The notes: generated by a model not told the origin, from the letters alone. Counted from the first letter of the stretch, positions 25,092 to 33,334 are shown. The stretch: DNA of 35,580 bases from an uncultured Lachnospiraceae bacterium (GCA_949457475.1 CASUON010000003.1:1-35580), one strand, 5' to 3'. Made by a program: numbers and translations.

Positions 25092-25364
25092 ATGGATCAG
25101 GGAACGGTATTTTTCATTATGGTAGGCATTTGTGCGTTGGTGCTGTTAATTGGGCTGTTGAAACGTAAAGCAGAAATGTTGTTAAACATAATTGTACGTA
25201 TTATTGTCGGCTGCGTAGCTATGATCTTTTTCAATGATTTTTTGCAGCAGCAGGGGATACCAATTTCCGCAGGGCTGAACCCGCTCAATATTTTGACAAT
25301 CGGAAGCCTTGGTACAGGCGGCTTTGCGCTTATCTATGGAATTTTGTTTTATAGTTTATTGTAA
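25092..25364 (+). CDS. BofA-family membrane protein
   Basis: A 90-residue protein with hydrophobic helices at about residues 6-24, 30-49 and 66-88. The segment IIVRIIVGCVAMIFFNDFLQQQGIPISAGLNPLNILTIGSLGTGGFALIYG fits the BofA pattern (N...I...LG..G...LY). BofA inhibits the SpoIVFB protease in sporulating Bacillus; homologues also occur in clostridia. The ribosome binding site (GGGGT) is moderate. It is divergently arranged with the yaaL-like gene across about 165 bp. Confidence 0.82.
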   Translation: MDQGTVFFIMVGICALVLLIGLLKRKAEMLLNIIVRIIVGCVAMIFFNDFLQQQGIPISAGLNPLNILTIGSLGTGGFALIYGILFYSLL

Positions 25365-25400
25365 GAATGTAACAAAATTAAAAAAATCATTGAAAATGGG

Positions 25401-25429
25401 TAGACAAATAGAAAAAAAGCACGTATAAT
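25401..25429 (+). promoter_or_regulatory. Promoter of the Tad pilus operon
   Basis: TAGACA (25401-25406), 17-bp spacer, TATAAT (25424-25429). It is the only good promoter ahead of the co-directional block 25579-33776, implying one long transcript with a ~140-nt AT-rich leader. Confidence 0.75.
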
Positions 25430-25482
25430 TTGGTTTACAAAATCAATTTGATAAATCAATTTATGACTGAGCTTTATCAAAG

Positions 25483-25550
25483 AGTATTTATCAAAAAGTA
25501 TTTATTTAAAAGTATTACAAAAAGTATCAAAAAAAGAGTATCTAAATGGA
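25483..25550 (+). repeat. Five-copy ~14-bp tandem repeat in Tad leader
   Basis: AGTAT starts at 25483, 25497, 25511, 25523 and 25537 (spacing 14, 14, 12, 14), each followed by an A-rich run (AGTATTTATCAAAA and variants). It lies between the operon promoter and the first gene. Confidence 0.8.
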
Positions 25551-25578
25551 TTAAAAAAATCAGATAGGGGGGATTTAC

Positions 25579-26097
25579 ATTGAAGGATTAAACGCAGATA
25601 TTTACACAGTCAGCCTGTTATGCCTGTTGCTTACGGCAGCGTGGATGGATATACAGACTGGAAAGATCAGCAACCAGTTGATTGTTTTTGGATTATGGAT
25701 GGGGTATATTCGCAATCTTGCAGAATATGGCTGGAATGGGAGTTTTTATTTTCTAATCCGTATTTTTGTTCCAATTCTTTTCTTTTATCTATTGTTTCTT
25801 ATGCATGCGCTTGGCGCAGGCGATATCAAATTGTTTTCCGTTATAAGCAGTTGTATTGGGATTCACAGCTTGTTAAAAGTAATTACATTTTCTTTTTTGG
25901 CAGGGGCGGTACTTTCTCTTCTTATTCTACTGCACAATAAAAATCTTTTTACACGTCTGTCCTATTTTTTTCATTATTGTAAAATAATTCTTATTACAAA
26001 AACCATAGTAAAATATGATTATCAATCTGACGGAAAGCAGAACCTGATACATTTTTCAGTAGCAATATTAATTGGCTATTGTTTAGGAGGTGCATAA
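25579..26097 (+). CDS. A24 prepilin peptidase (TadV/CpaA type), ATT start
   Basis: The listed ORF begins at TTG 25627 inside the first membrane helix with no ribosome binding site. Extending upstream in frame gives ATT GAA GGA TTA AAC at 25579, six bases after AGGGGGGA (25566-25573). It restores a full first helix (DIYTVSLLCLLLTAAWMDIQTGKISN). The 172-residue protein then has the two aspartates of type IV prepilin peptidases: WMDIQTGKISN and GAGDIKLFS (the GxGD motif). Several further membrane helices follow. It cuts prepilin signal peptides at the membrane; Flp and the TadE-like proteins downstream are the expected substrates. It lacks the N-terminal methyltransferase domain, as usual for TadV. 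The TadZ gene starts directly at its stop codon. Confidence 0.85.
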   Translation: MEGLNADIYTVSLLCLLLTAAWMDIQTGKISNQLIVFGLWMGYIRNLAEYGWNGSFYFLIRIFVPILFFYLLFLMHALGAGDIKLFSVISSCIGIHSLLKVITFSFLAGAVLSLLILLHNKNLFTRLSYFFHYCKIILITKTIVKYDYQSDGKQNLIHFSVAILIGYCLGGA

Positions 26098-27102
26098 TTG
26101 CAAAAATTAAAACTGACAGTTGTAGGCGATTCTTCTTACGCCATCAGGCTGGCAGATTATATACGAAAACGTGGGCCAGATTACCTAGAACTATCTGTAT
26201 CCAGCAACTGTGAAGGACTGGCTAGATTGATAGACGATGTACACCCCGATATTTTATTATGTGAGTGCGAGGAAGGCCTACAGAAAAAAATACCGCAAGG
26301 AAGCGTCCAGATTTTGCTTGCCGATACGAAAAAACCAAAAACAAATGGCATACCGACTGTTTTTCGCTTTCAGGGCGGGGCTGAAATTATGCGGCAAATT
26401 TTTACTATTTATGCGCAGAATGCAAAAAAAGAGATTGCATGCTGGCATCCAACAGATTCGTATATGACTGCTGTTTACGCGCCGGGAGGCCATGAAATGC
26501 AGCTGCCGTTTTCCATTGCGTATGCGTCTATATGCGGCCAGGATAAAAACGTATTATATCTAAACCTTTCAGAATTTTCGGGTATGGCAGACCTTTTTAG
26601 AAATACCGAAGGGGAGACTATTAGCGACCTGGTTTATGGGATTCGACAGGATAAGGGGAAATTTCCGTTTTATTTACAAAGCGCTTTATACCATGCGGAA
26701 ACGTTTGATTATATAAATCCGCCGTTAAATCCAAAAGATTTGTATGAAATACAGGAAGAAGATATGATTGACTTGTTTGCACTTTTGGCAGAACAGAGTA
26801 AGTATGAACAGACTGTCTGGCATATAGGGAACTATAACCAGCTGGCAGGGGCTGTATTAAAACATTGCGAACAGGTATTTTGCATAGTTAAGGAATCCGC
26901 ATTTGGAAAATGCTGTAAAACAGAGTTCGAGCGGTTTTTGGAAAAAGAAGAAGGGGCGCAATTAAAGGGTAAAGTGCGGTATGTAAACCCGCAGCTATGG
27001 AATACGTCGTCCCTTCAGGGGGCTGATATTTGCCAGCAGCTGCAAAACGGGGAATTTGTCCAGCAGGTGAGGACGTTAATACAGGAACTATCATGTAGTT
27101 AA
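26098..27102 (+). CDS. TadZ/CpaE-like pilus localisation protein
   Basis: A 334-residue cytoplasmic protein starting at TTG immediately after the peptidase stop, with AGGAGGT seven bases upstream. Residues ~5-95 fold like an atypical receiver domain (LKLTVVGDSSYAIRLADYI, DVHPDILLCECEE). Residues ~120-330 resemble a ParA/MinD-like NTPase, but the Walker A position reads AVYAPGGHEMQLPFSIAYASI instead of KGGVGKT. The lysines needed for ATP binding are missing. TadZ proteins position the Tad secretion apparatus at cell sites, and degenerate P-loops occur in the family. The next gene is the TadA ATPase. Confidence 0.78.
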   Translation: MQKLKLTVVGDSSYAIRLADYIRKRGPDYLELSVSSNCEGLARLIDDVHPDILLCECEEGLQKKIPQGSVQILLADTKKPKTNGIPTVFRFQGGAEIMRQIFTIYAQNAKKEIACWHPTDSYMTAVYAPGGHEMQLPFSIAYASICGQDKNVLYLNLSEFSGMADLFRNTEGETISDLVYGIRQDKGKFPFYLQSALYHAETFDYINPPLNPKDLYEIQEEDMIDLFALLAEQSKYEQTVWHIGNYNQLAGAVLKHCEQVFCIVKESAFGKCCKTEFERFLEKEEGAQLKGKVRYVNPQLWNTSSLQGADICQQLQNGEFVQQVRTLIQELSCS

Positions 27103-27162
27103 GTACGTTTTGGCGTCCTATTATGTAGTGAAAACAACCGTAAAAAATAAGAGGGAAAATAG

Positions 27163-28374
27163 ATGACACAGGAAATGGAACGGCTGCGCCAGTTTATTCT
27201 GACACGGTTGGATTTGACAAGGGAAACGAGCGATGAAGAACTTGCGGAACTGATTTACCGCGAAGTAGGAAGTTACAGCAGGCAGCAGGGCATGTCTTTA
27301 AAGCGCAGGGAACAATTTGAGAAAGAGATTTTTCATTCCCTGCGCAAACTAGACGCGTTGCAGGAGTTAGTTGACGACCCGGAAGTTACGGAGATAATGG
27401 TCAATGGGGCCGCGCATATATTTTATGAAAAAAAGGGGCGCGTATGCCAGTGGGACAGGCAGTTTTATTCCAAAGAGAAGTTGGAAGACGTCATACAGCA
27501 AATTGTCGCAGCCGGAAATAAAATGGTAAATGAAGCAAACCCGATTGTAGATACCAGGCTAAAGGACGGCTCGCGTGTAAATATTGTACTTGCCCCGATT
27601 TCAATCGATGGGTCTGCGATTACAATCCGAAAATTTCCCAAAGACCCAATGACTATGGGGCAGCTTATTCAAATTGGGGCAATTTCTGCACAAGCTGCGG
27701 ACTTTTTAAAGCAGACGGTACGGGCAGGTTACAATATTTTTGTGTCCGGCGGGACGGGCGCTGGAAAGACCACATTTTTAAATGCTTTATCAGAGTTTAT
27801 CCCGTGCGATGAACGATTGATTACAATTGAAGACTCCGCCGAATTGCAGATTCGGTCGGTGCCGAATCTAATCCGCTTGGAAACACGTACTTCGCATATG
27901 GCAGGCGTGCGGGAAATTTCAATCCGCGACCTAATCCGCTCGTCATTGCGTATGCGCCCAGATCGAATTATTGTGGGCGAGTGCCGGGGCGCTGAAGCTC
28001 TAGATATGCTACAGGCTATGAACACCGGACATGACGGTAGCCTAAGTACCGGGCATGCAAATTCCAGCAGCGACATGTTAAAGCGTTTGGAGACGATGGT
28101 ACTGATGGGGATGGAACTGCCGGTTGCGGCAATCCGTGGCCAGATTGCTTCGGGAATTGATTTGCTGGTGCATTTGGGCAGAATGCGCGACCGTTCCAGG
28201 AAAGTACTAACGATCGATGAAATCGATGGAATGGAAGAAGAGGAAATACAAATACATTCTATTTACCGGTTTGTCGAACAGGGGCAGGGAAAACAGGAAG
28301 GAAGGATTAGCGGGTCATGGGAAAAAGTGGGAGAACTCCGAAATACCGCAAAACTCAAAAGGGCGGGAATTTAA
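27163..28374 (+). CDS. tadA: TadA/CpaF-type secretion ATPase
   Basis: A 403-residue type II/IV secretion ATPase, ATG after AGAGGGA. An N-terminal helical region leads to the core: DDPEVTEIMVNGAAHIFYEKKGR (~68-90), VDTRLKDGSRVNIVLAPIS and the Walker A VSGGTGAGKTTFLNAL (~193-208). The Asp box ITIEDSAELQI, the Walker B RPDRIIVGECRGAEALDML and the His box NTGHDGSLSTGHANSS follow. All catalytic motifs are intact. It should form the cytoplasmic hexamer powering Flp pilus assembly. The C-terminal ~30 residues are polar and end where tadB begins (TAATG overlap). Confidence 0.95.
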   Translation: MTQEMERLRQFILTRLDLTRETSDEELAELIYREVGSYSRQQGMSLKRREQFEKEIFHSLRKLDALQELVDDPEVTEIMVNGAAHIFYEKKGRVCQWDRQFYSKEKLEDVIQQIVAAGNKMVNEANPIVDTRLKDGSRVNIVLAPISIDGSAITIRKFPKDPMTMGQLIQIGAISAQAADFLKQTVRAGYNIFVSGGTGAGKTTFLNALSEFIPCDERLITIEDSAELQIRSVPNLIRLETRTSHMAGVREISIRDLIRSSLRMRPDRIIVGECRGAEALDMLQAMNTGHDGSLSTGHANSSSDMLKRLETMVLMGMELPVAAIRGQIASGIDLLVHLGRMRDRSRKVLTIDEIDGMEEEEIQIHSIYRFVEQGQGKQEGRISGSWEKVGELRNTAKLKRAGI

Positions 28375-29141
28375 TGCAAAGCCATGGGCAGGCGCAAAAC
28401 AAGACGGACTATCGGAATTATCAATTTACCAGGAATGAACGGATACGCATGTTTGCGGAATTTTTTATAATAAGCGGTGGATTTGCGTATTTGTTTTACC
28501 GTTCCTGGATGGTTATGGCGACGCTTTGGGTTTTCTATCCAATATACCGTAAACGGAAGAAAAAGCATATGATCCGTATCCGCCAGGATGAACTGTGCCG
28601 GGAATTTAAAGATAGTATCCAGTGTGTCGCTTCGTCTATGGCAGCGGGGTATTCCATTGAAAACGCGTTTCGGGAAGCATATGCTGAAATTAAGATACAG
28701 TACGGCGAACATGCCTGGATGGCTAAGGAACTGTATTATATAAAAAGCTGCCTGTCATTGAATATTCCGTTAGAACAGCTTTTATATGATTTTGCAAATC
28801 GTAGCGGGCTAGAAGACGTACGCAGCTTTTGTGAAGTATTTGTATTTGCAAAACGTAGCGGAGGGGATTTTATACAGATTATCCGTTTAACTGTTACAAG
28901 GATTGCAGAAAAAAATGAGCTTTTAGAAACCATCCAGACGGAGATTTCTGGAAAGAAAATGGAGCAGAAAATAATGAATGGCATGCCGCTTTTTATTCTG
29001 CTGTATGTAGACGTTTCTTTCGGCGGCTACTTGGATGGCATGTACCATAATGTATTTGGAATCCTTGTAATGACGGCCTGTTTGATGTTTTATCTGGCAG
29101 CCTTTCTGTTGTCAGAAAAGATTATGCATATACAAGTTTAG
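28374..29141 (+). CDS. TadB-like type II secretion F-domain protein
   Basis: The start at 28374 overlaps the tadA stop (TAATG) and follows GGGCGGGA. The listed start at 28317 lies inside tadA. The 255-residue membrane protein has an N-terminal hydrophobic pair (FAEFFIISGGFAYLFYRSWMVMATLWVFYPIY). A cytoplasmic T2SSF domain follows (EFKDSIQCVASSMAAGYSIENAFREAY, SGLEDVRSFCEVFVFAKRSGGDFIQIIR), then two C-terminal helices. TadB forms the inner-membrane platform with TadC and contacts the TadA ATPase. Confidence 0.86.
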   Translation: MQSHGQAQNKTDYRNYQFTRNERIRMFAEFFIISGGFAYLFYRSWMVMATLWVFYPIYRKRKKKHMIRIRQDELCREFKDSIQCVASSMAAGYSIENAFREAYAEIKIQYGEHAWMAKELYYIKSCLSLNIPLEQLLYDFANRSGLEDVRSFCEVFVFAKRSGGDFIQIIRLTVTRIAEKNELLETIQTEISGKKMEQKIMNGMPLFILLYVDVSFGGYLDGMYHNVFGILVMTACLMFYLAAFLLSEKIMHIQV

Positions 29142-29156
29142 AAAATGGAGGATGCG

Positions 29157-30458
29157 ATGACCGGGAAAATTACATGCCTGGCTTTTATGGCAGGCAGCCT
29201 GCTCGCTTGGATATGGTTAAAAGCCAAGAAAAAAGAAAAAAATAAACAGGATGCTTTTAAGGTTCTTGTATTAGCCGGATTTTTCGGACTTGCAATCTGT
29301 GTGTCAGAAGACAGCAGCAAACGGCTGACGGAAGATGGAAAGCTTATGAGAAATAAAGCTGGCGAAGGCTCCGACGTACAGCAGTTTGAATTAAGTGCCG
29401 ATGGCATGCTAAAAGATTATGATTATACGCTGGAAGTCGAAGAACAAAGGCTGGAAGGAAGAGCTTTATCACAAATGTTTTCAGATGCTGCCAAAGAGGC
29501 CGAACAGCAATTTATAGCAAAAAATCAGTCGTTAGACCGTATTGAAACAAATGTTGCGTTGCCCAAAAAGCTACAGAATGGGCAAATCCGCGCACAATGG
29601 CAATTCGAACCTGAATATGTGATTGACAGCGAAGGAGAGTTAAAATCCGAAGAGATAGATTCAAACGGGGAACTGGTTATGGTTTCGTTGACAATGGCTT
29701 ATTTCGATGAAGTGGAAACCCATATGTTTGGCTGCCAAGTATATCCGAAAAAAAAGGACGGCGCGGAACAATTATTAGCAGATTTGGCAGATTATTTTGA
29801 ACAAGAGCAAGAACAAAATAAACATAAGGCGTATATCAGAATGCCGCAGCAGTTAAACGGAATTATTTTACACTGGTCGCAAAAAAATGCATATACATAC
29901 CATTTTATTTTGTTCATTGGCCTTGCGGCAGCAGCTACGGTATATATTCAACAGGGGCTGCATGTACAGAAAATGGAACAGCAACGCAAAGAGAAATTAT
30001 TACGGCAATATCCGGATATGGTAAGCAAGCTGTCCCTGCTGCTTGGAGCCGGTATGACGCTGAGCGGAGCATGGGAAAGGATTGTTTTGAATTATCAAAG
30101 GCAAAAAGATATGCGCCAGACAGATACATTGGAGACTTATGAGGAAATGCTTGTATCTTACCGGGAAATGCAAGATGGTATCGGTGAATTGACCGTATAT
30201 GAGCGTTTTGGAGAACGATGTGGAACACCGCAGCACCGGAAACTTTCGATGCTTTTGGTTCAAAATCTAAGGAAAGGTTCGGACGGATTGACGCAGAGCT
30301 TGGAAAAAGAAGTGGCAGAAGCGTTTACACTTCGCAAAAACCATGCAAAAAGGGCAGGGGAAGAAGCTGGAACAAAGATATTGATCCCGATGCTGATTAT
30401 GCTTTGTATTGTTATGGTTATTATATTGGTTCCTGCGTTTTTAACGTTTCAGCTTTGA
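29157..30458 (+). CDS. TadC-like platform protein with N-terminal ectodomain
   Basis: I choose ATG 29157 because GGAGG ends five bases upstream; the ORF start at 29145 overlaps that site. The product is 433 residues. Two N-terminal hydrophobic helices (TCLAFMAGSLLAWIWL; FKVLVLAGFFGLAICV) are followed by a ~190-residue soluble, acidic, beta/alpha region with no recognised domain. A helix (HFILFIGLAAAATVYI) and then the T2SSF core come next (YPDMVSKLSLLLGAGMTLSGAWERI, FGERCGTPQHRKLSMLLVQNLRKGSDGL). The closing helix is ILIPMLIMLCIVMVIILVPAF. Usual TadC is ~300 residues, so the extra soluble region is unusual and probably extracytoplasmic. Confidence 0.82.
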   Translation: MTGKITCLAFMAGSLLAWIWLKAKKKEKNKQDAFKVLVLAGFFGLAICVSEDSSKRLTEDGKLMRNKAGEGSDVQQFELSADGMLKDYDYTLEVEEQRLEGRALSQMFSDAAKEAEQQFIAKNQSLDRIETNVALPKKLQNGQIRAQWQFEPEYVIDSEGELKSEEIDSNGELVMVSLTMAYFDEVETHMFGCQVYPKKKDGAEQLLADLADYFEQEQEQNKHKAYIRMPQQLNGIILHWSQKNAYTYHFILFIGLAAAATVYIQQGLHVQKMEQQRKEKLLRQYPDMVSKLSLLLGAGMTLSGAWERIVLNYQRQKDMRQTDTLETYEEMLVSYREMQDGIGELTVYERFGERCGTPQHRKLSMLLVQNLRKGSDGLTQSLEKEVAEAFTLRKNHAKRAGEEAGTKILIPMLIMLCIVMVIILVPAFLTFQL

Positions 30459-30526
30459 TAGTCTGCTATATTATTTTTCTATTAAAAATAATAAATTATA
30501 AATTTGAAAAGAAAGAGAGGATATTT

Positions 30527-30703
30527 ATGAATCAAATAAAAAATTTTTTAACAGAAGAAGATGGGATCGGCGTAGTGGAGCTTATATTGATACTGGTCGT
30601 ACTGATTGGGCTAGTTCTTATTTTTAAAGACAGCCTCCGTTCACTCGTAGAAACTATTTTTGAAACAATAACGCAAGGCGCAGCGGATGTATCGGCAGAT
30701 TAA
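30527..30703 (+). CDS. Flp-type major pilin (type IVb prepilin)
   Basis: A 58-residue protein, too short for the track (hidden in frame within 30218-30703). The ATG at 30527 follows AGAGAGG. The class III leader is MNQIKNFLTEEDG, with cleavage expected after Gly13. The mature protein starts IGVVELILILVVLIGLVLIF, with Glu at +5 as type IV pilins require. A short amphipathic tail follows (KDSLRSLVETIFETITQGAADVSAD). It fits the Flp1-like family and is the probable filament subunit, processed by one or both prepilin peptidases of the locus. Confidence 0.88.
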   Translation: MNQIKNFLTEEDGIGVVELILILVVLIGLVLIFKDSLRSLVETIFETITQGAADVSAD

Positions 30704-30709
30704 TAGGGT

Positions 30710-32317
30710 ATGAGAATAAGCAAAGGCAGTATTACGGTATTTATGAGCTTGCTGTTGATGATTATTGCGTCTTTGTTGTTTACACTACTGGAAGGATCGC
30801 GCTATATGATGCTTGGAATGGTGTCTGTGCTTAATAGCCAGGGTGTGACAGAATCCATGTTTGCAGAATACCATGCGCCGGCTTATGAAGATTATCATTT
30901 GTTTTTGATGGATGGAAGTTACGGGACGGGACAATTACTGTTGTCAAAGATACACGCCCGAATGCAGGAATTAGGGGAAGAAAACTTGAACCCAGTTGTA
31001 TCCGGATTCGGCACATTTACAAATTTTTTGCAGATGGATGTGATAGACAGCAGTATTGCCCGCTACGAACTTGCTACAGATAACCATGCTGCTCCATTAT
31101 TGGATCAAATGGTACAAGTGGTGAAGAAAGAAATAGCAGTTGATATATTGCAGCAGGCATATGACAAAATTTCTGGGGGCGGTGCTGGAAATGACCTTAA
31201 AAATAGCATTGAAATCGAAGAATCATGTGAAAAAGGAAAACAGGCGGATCGTTATTTGGACGGGGCGTTGGATTCGTTAGAACAGGCAAAAGAAGATATA
31301 CAAAGCCCAGATGGCAGCAGTGGACAAAAGAAGTCTATTTATAGACTGAAAAGGGGAGTAAATACGCGACAAACAATGCAAAATACCAAAGGTCATACAG
31401 ACGAGCCGCCTTGTGATAATCCCTTGGAAGATGTAAAACAGGCCAAAAGTTCACCGCTGTTATCTCAGATTCTACCCGAAGGGACGAAAATTTCTGTGAA
31501 GCAGATGTCTAAAGAAGATTCTGTAGAATATAGGGAACTAAACACTGGCAATTATGGAGCATTAGGCAAATCTCAGGTACTTGATAAAGTATTAATAACA
31601 CAATATCTAAAAAAATACACATCCAATTTTTTGAAAAAATCGGGTATACCGCATGCGCTTGCTTATGAGCAGGAATATCTTTTATTTGGAAAATATTCAG
31701 ATGAAGAAAATTTGAAGAAAATGGCAAAGCGTATGCTGCTGTTGCGGGAAGGCATTAACTTTGCCTATTTATTGGCAGACAGTGCAAAACGGGAAGAAGC
31801 GCTTGCTATGGCAACGTCGATTACCTTATTTGCAGGGATACCTGCAGCAGTTACGGCTGTGCAAATGGGGATCCTGGCTTCTTGGGCATATGCGGAAAGC
31901 ATTGCCGAGCTTAGGACTTTATTTTCGGGCGGAAAGATAGCGGTAATGAAGACAGCAGGGAGCTGGAGCATCCAGTTATCGGAAGTGGCAACCGTGTTAT
32001 TTCAAAATTCAATAAAAGCAAAAGAAGCAAATGGCGGGCAAACCTATATTGATTATCTGCAAGCTTTTCTAATTGCAGAAAGTGTAGAAAAGATAGGAGA
32101 TCGTTTTGCGAATCTACTAGAGAAAAATTTGCAGTTTCATATCGGATATGAAAATATAAAAATGGACTGCATGATTACATCGATGGAAACAAGCAATACT
32201 TACCATGCAAGACAAGTATTTTTAACATTTGTAACAATTGCGCAGTTATCGAAACAAGGATACCGTTTTGAAAAACGATATGATTTTTCCTATCGGAAAC
32301 AAAAAGATAATTCGTAA
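30710..32317 (+). CDS. DUF5702 family Tad-locus protein
   Basis: A 535-residue protein starting six bases after the pilin stop, so probably translationally coupled. The N-terminus SKGSITVFMSLLLMIIASLLFTLLEGSRYMML is a prepilin-like/TadG-like membrane helix. The remaining ~500 residues are soluble. They contain polar variable stretches (~160-260) and a hydrophobic segment near residues 365-400 (AMATSITLFAGIPAAVTAVQMGILASWAYAESIAEL). The overall pattern matches DUF5702, which I associate with Lachnospiraceae Tad loci. A minor pilin or tip/assembly role is inferred from context. Confidence 0.75.
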   Translation: MRISKGSITVFMSLLLMIIASLLFTLLEGSRYMMLGMVSVLNSQGVTESMFAEYHAPAYEDYHLFLMDGSYGTGQLLLSKIHARMQELGEENLNPVVSGFGTFTNFLQMDVIDSSIARYELATDNHAAPLLDQMVQVVKKEIAVDILQQAYDKISGGGAGNDLKNSIEIEESCEKGKQADRYLDGALDSLEQAKEDIQSPDGSSGQKKSIYRLKRGVNTRQTMQNTKGHTDEPPCDNPLEDVKQAKSSPLLSQILPEGTKISVKQMSKEDSVEYRELNTGNYGALGKSQVLDKVLITQYLKKYTSNFLKKSGIPHALAYEQEYLLFGKYSDEENLKKMAKRMLLLREGINFAYLLADSAKREEALAMATSITLFAGIPAAVTAVQMGILASWAYAESIAELRTLFSGGKIAVMKTAGSWSIQLSEVATVLFQNSIKAKEANGGQTYIDYLQAFLIAESVEKIGDRFANLLEKNLQFHIGYENIKMDCMITSMETSNTYHARQVFLTFVTIAQLSKQGYRFEKRYDFSYRKQKDNS

Positions 32318-32341
32318 GGGCAGAAAGGCAGGTGTATCGGG

Positions 32342-33334
32342 ATGTCCCTTTGGATTATATCTAATAAGTATCAAAAAGTGCATTATCATAATAAAATATC
32401 TCTCTCAATACAGGTCATTCGTTCCTATTCTATTAAGAACAAAATTAAGAATATATTCAAGAACAGAATTATGAATAAAATCAAGAATAAAATCAAGAAC
32501 AAAATTAAATTTATGATTAGAAACTTTATGGAACTTTTTCAGAAAAACGAAGGGGCATCCCGATACGCCTGCAAAAAAGCTTCATTTACGGTAGAAGCAG
32601 CTGTTGTATTGCCATTTTATGTATGCTTTATGGTGTTTGTACTTTATTTTTTTAGGATTTTACAAGTGCAAGCGGGCGTGGCGCAATCTTTGCAGTATGC
32701 AGGACGAAGGCTGGCAGCAGAATGCTGTATAGCAGGGGAAACAAAATCGCAGGAGAAGCAGGAACTTGGCAATTTATTAAAAGCGCGGCTGTTTTTTCAA
32801 CAGGAACTAAAGAAGCAAAATTGCCCGACGCAATATATTAAAGGGGGAGCTGTAGGAATTAGTTTTGCGCAGTCTGACTTATCCGGATATTATATAGAAC
32901 TAAAGGCTGTATACCGCATGAAACTTCCGGTCAACTTACTTGGGAAGATACAGTTTCAGATTGCACAGGAATCTAAATGCAGAAAATGGACTGGCTACCA
33001 GTTGGGACAGGATTCAAACGAGGATGATAGGTGGCTGTATTATACAGAATATGGTACGGTATATCATGCGAGCAGGTCTTGCACACATTTGGATTTATCC
33101 ATCCATGGCATGCCCTATAGCCAGGTTGGAAATATACGCAACCATAGCGGTGGGAAATATCATAAATGTGAAAAATGTGGCAACGGCGTTTCCAATTATG
33201 GAATGGTGTATATTACGGATTATGGAGACCGTTATCACAGCAGCCTTACATGCAGCGGATTAAAACGAAGTATTTATATGATCCGTAGGACAAAGGCAGT
33301 AGAAAAAAGAATGTGCAAAAAATGTGGAGGTTAG
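32342..33334 (+). CDS. TadE-like pseudopilin with duplicated Cys/His module
   Basis: A 330-residue ORF with AAAGGCAGG upstream of ATG 32342. The first ~75 residues are a Lys/Asn/Ile repeat (NKIKNKIKNKIK) and may be partly untranslated; ATG 32474 is an alternative start. The TadE motif ASFTVEAAVVLPFYVCFMVFVLYFFRILQVQ (~81-111) follows, with the Glu expected at +5 of a pseudopilin. The C-terminal ~100 residues hold two copies of a metal-site-like module. Copy one is VYHASRSCTHLDLS...KYHKCEKCG and copy two is RYHSSLTCSGLKRS...EKRMCKKCGG. Each has H-x-S-x2-C, then CxxC. Tad pseudopilins do not normally carry this module. Zn binding or disulfides are inferences. The next gene overlaps its stop. 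Confidence 0.78.
   Translation: MSLWIISNKYQKVHYHNKISLSIQVIRSYSIKNKIKNIFKNRIMNKIKNKIKNKIKFMIRNFMELFQKNEGASRYACKKASFTVEAAVVLPFYVCFMVFVLYFFRILQVQAGVAQSLQYAGRRLAAECCIAGETKSQEKQELGNLLKARLFFQQELKKQNCPTQYIKGGAVGISFAQSDLSGYYIELKAVYRMKLPVNLLGKIQFQIAQESKCRKWTGYQLGQDSNEDDRWLYYTEYGTVYHASRSCTHLDLSIHGMPYSQVGNIRNHSGGKYHKCEKCGNGVSNYGMVYITDYGDRYHSSLTCSGLKRSIYMIRRTKAVEKRMCKKCGG
32431..32508 (+). repeat. AT-rich 12-15 bp slippage-type repeat
   Basis: Variants of AATAAAATCAAG / AAGAACAAAATT recur across this tract and encode the KNKIKNKIK stretch. The tract lies at the very beginning of the TadE-like ORF. Confidence 0.65.

Noticed and set aside
25401-25560. CRISPR array in the AGTAT repeat tract
   Set aside because: Units are only ~14 bp and contiguous, with no spacers of constant length and no cas genes.
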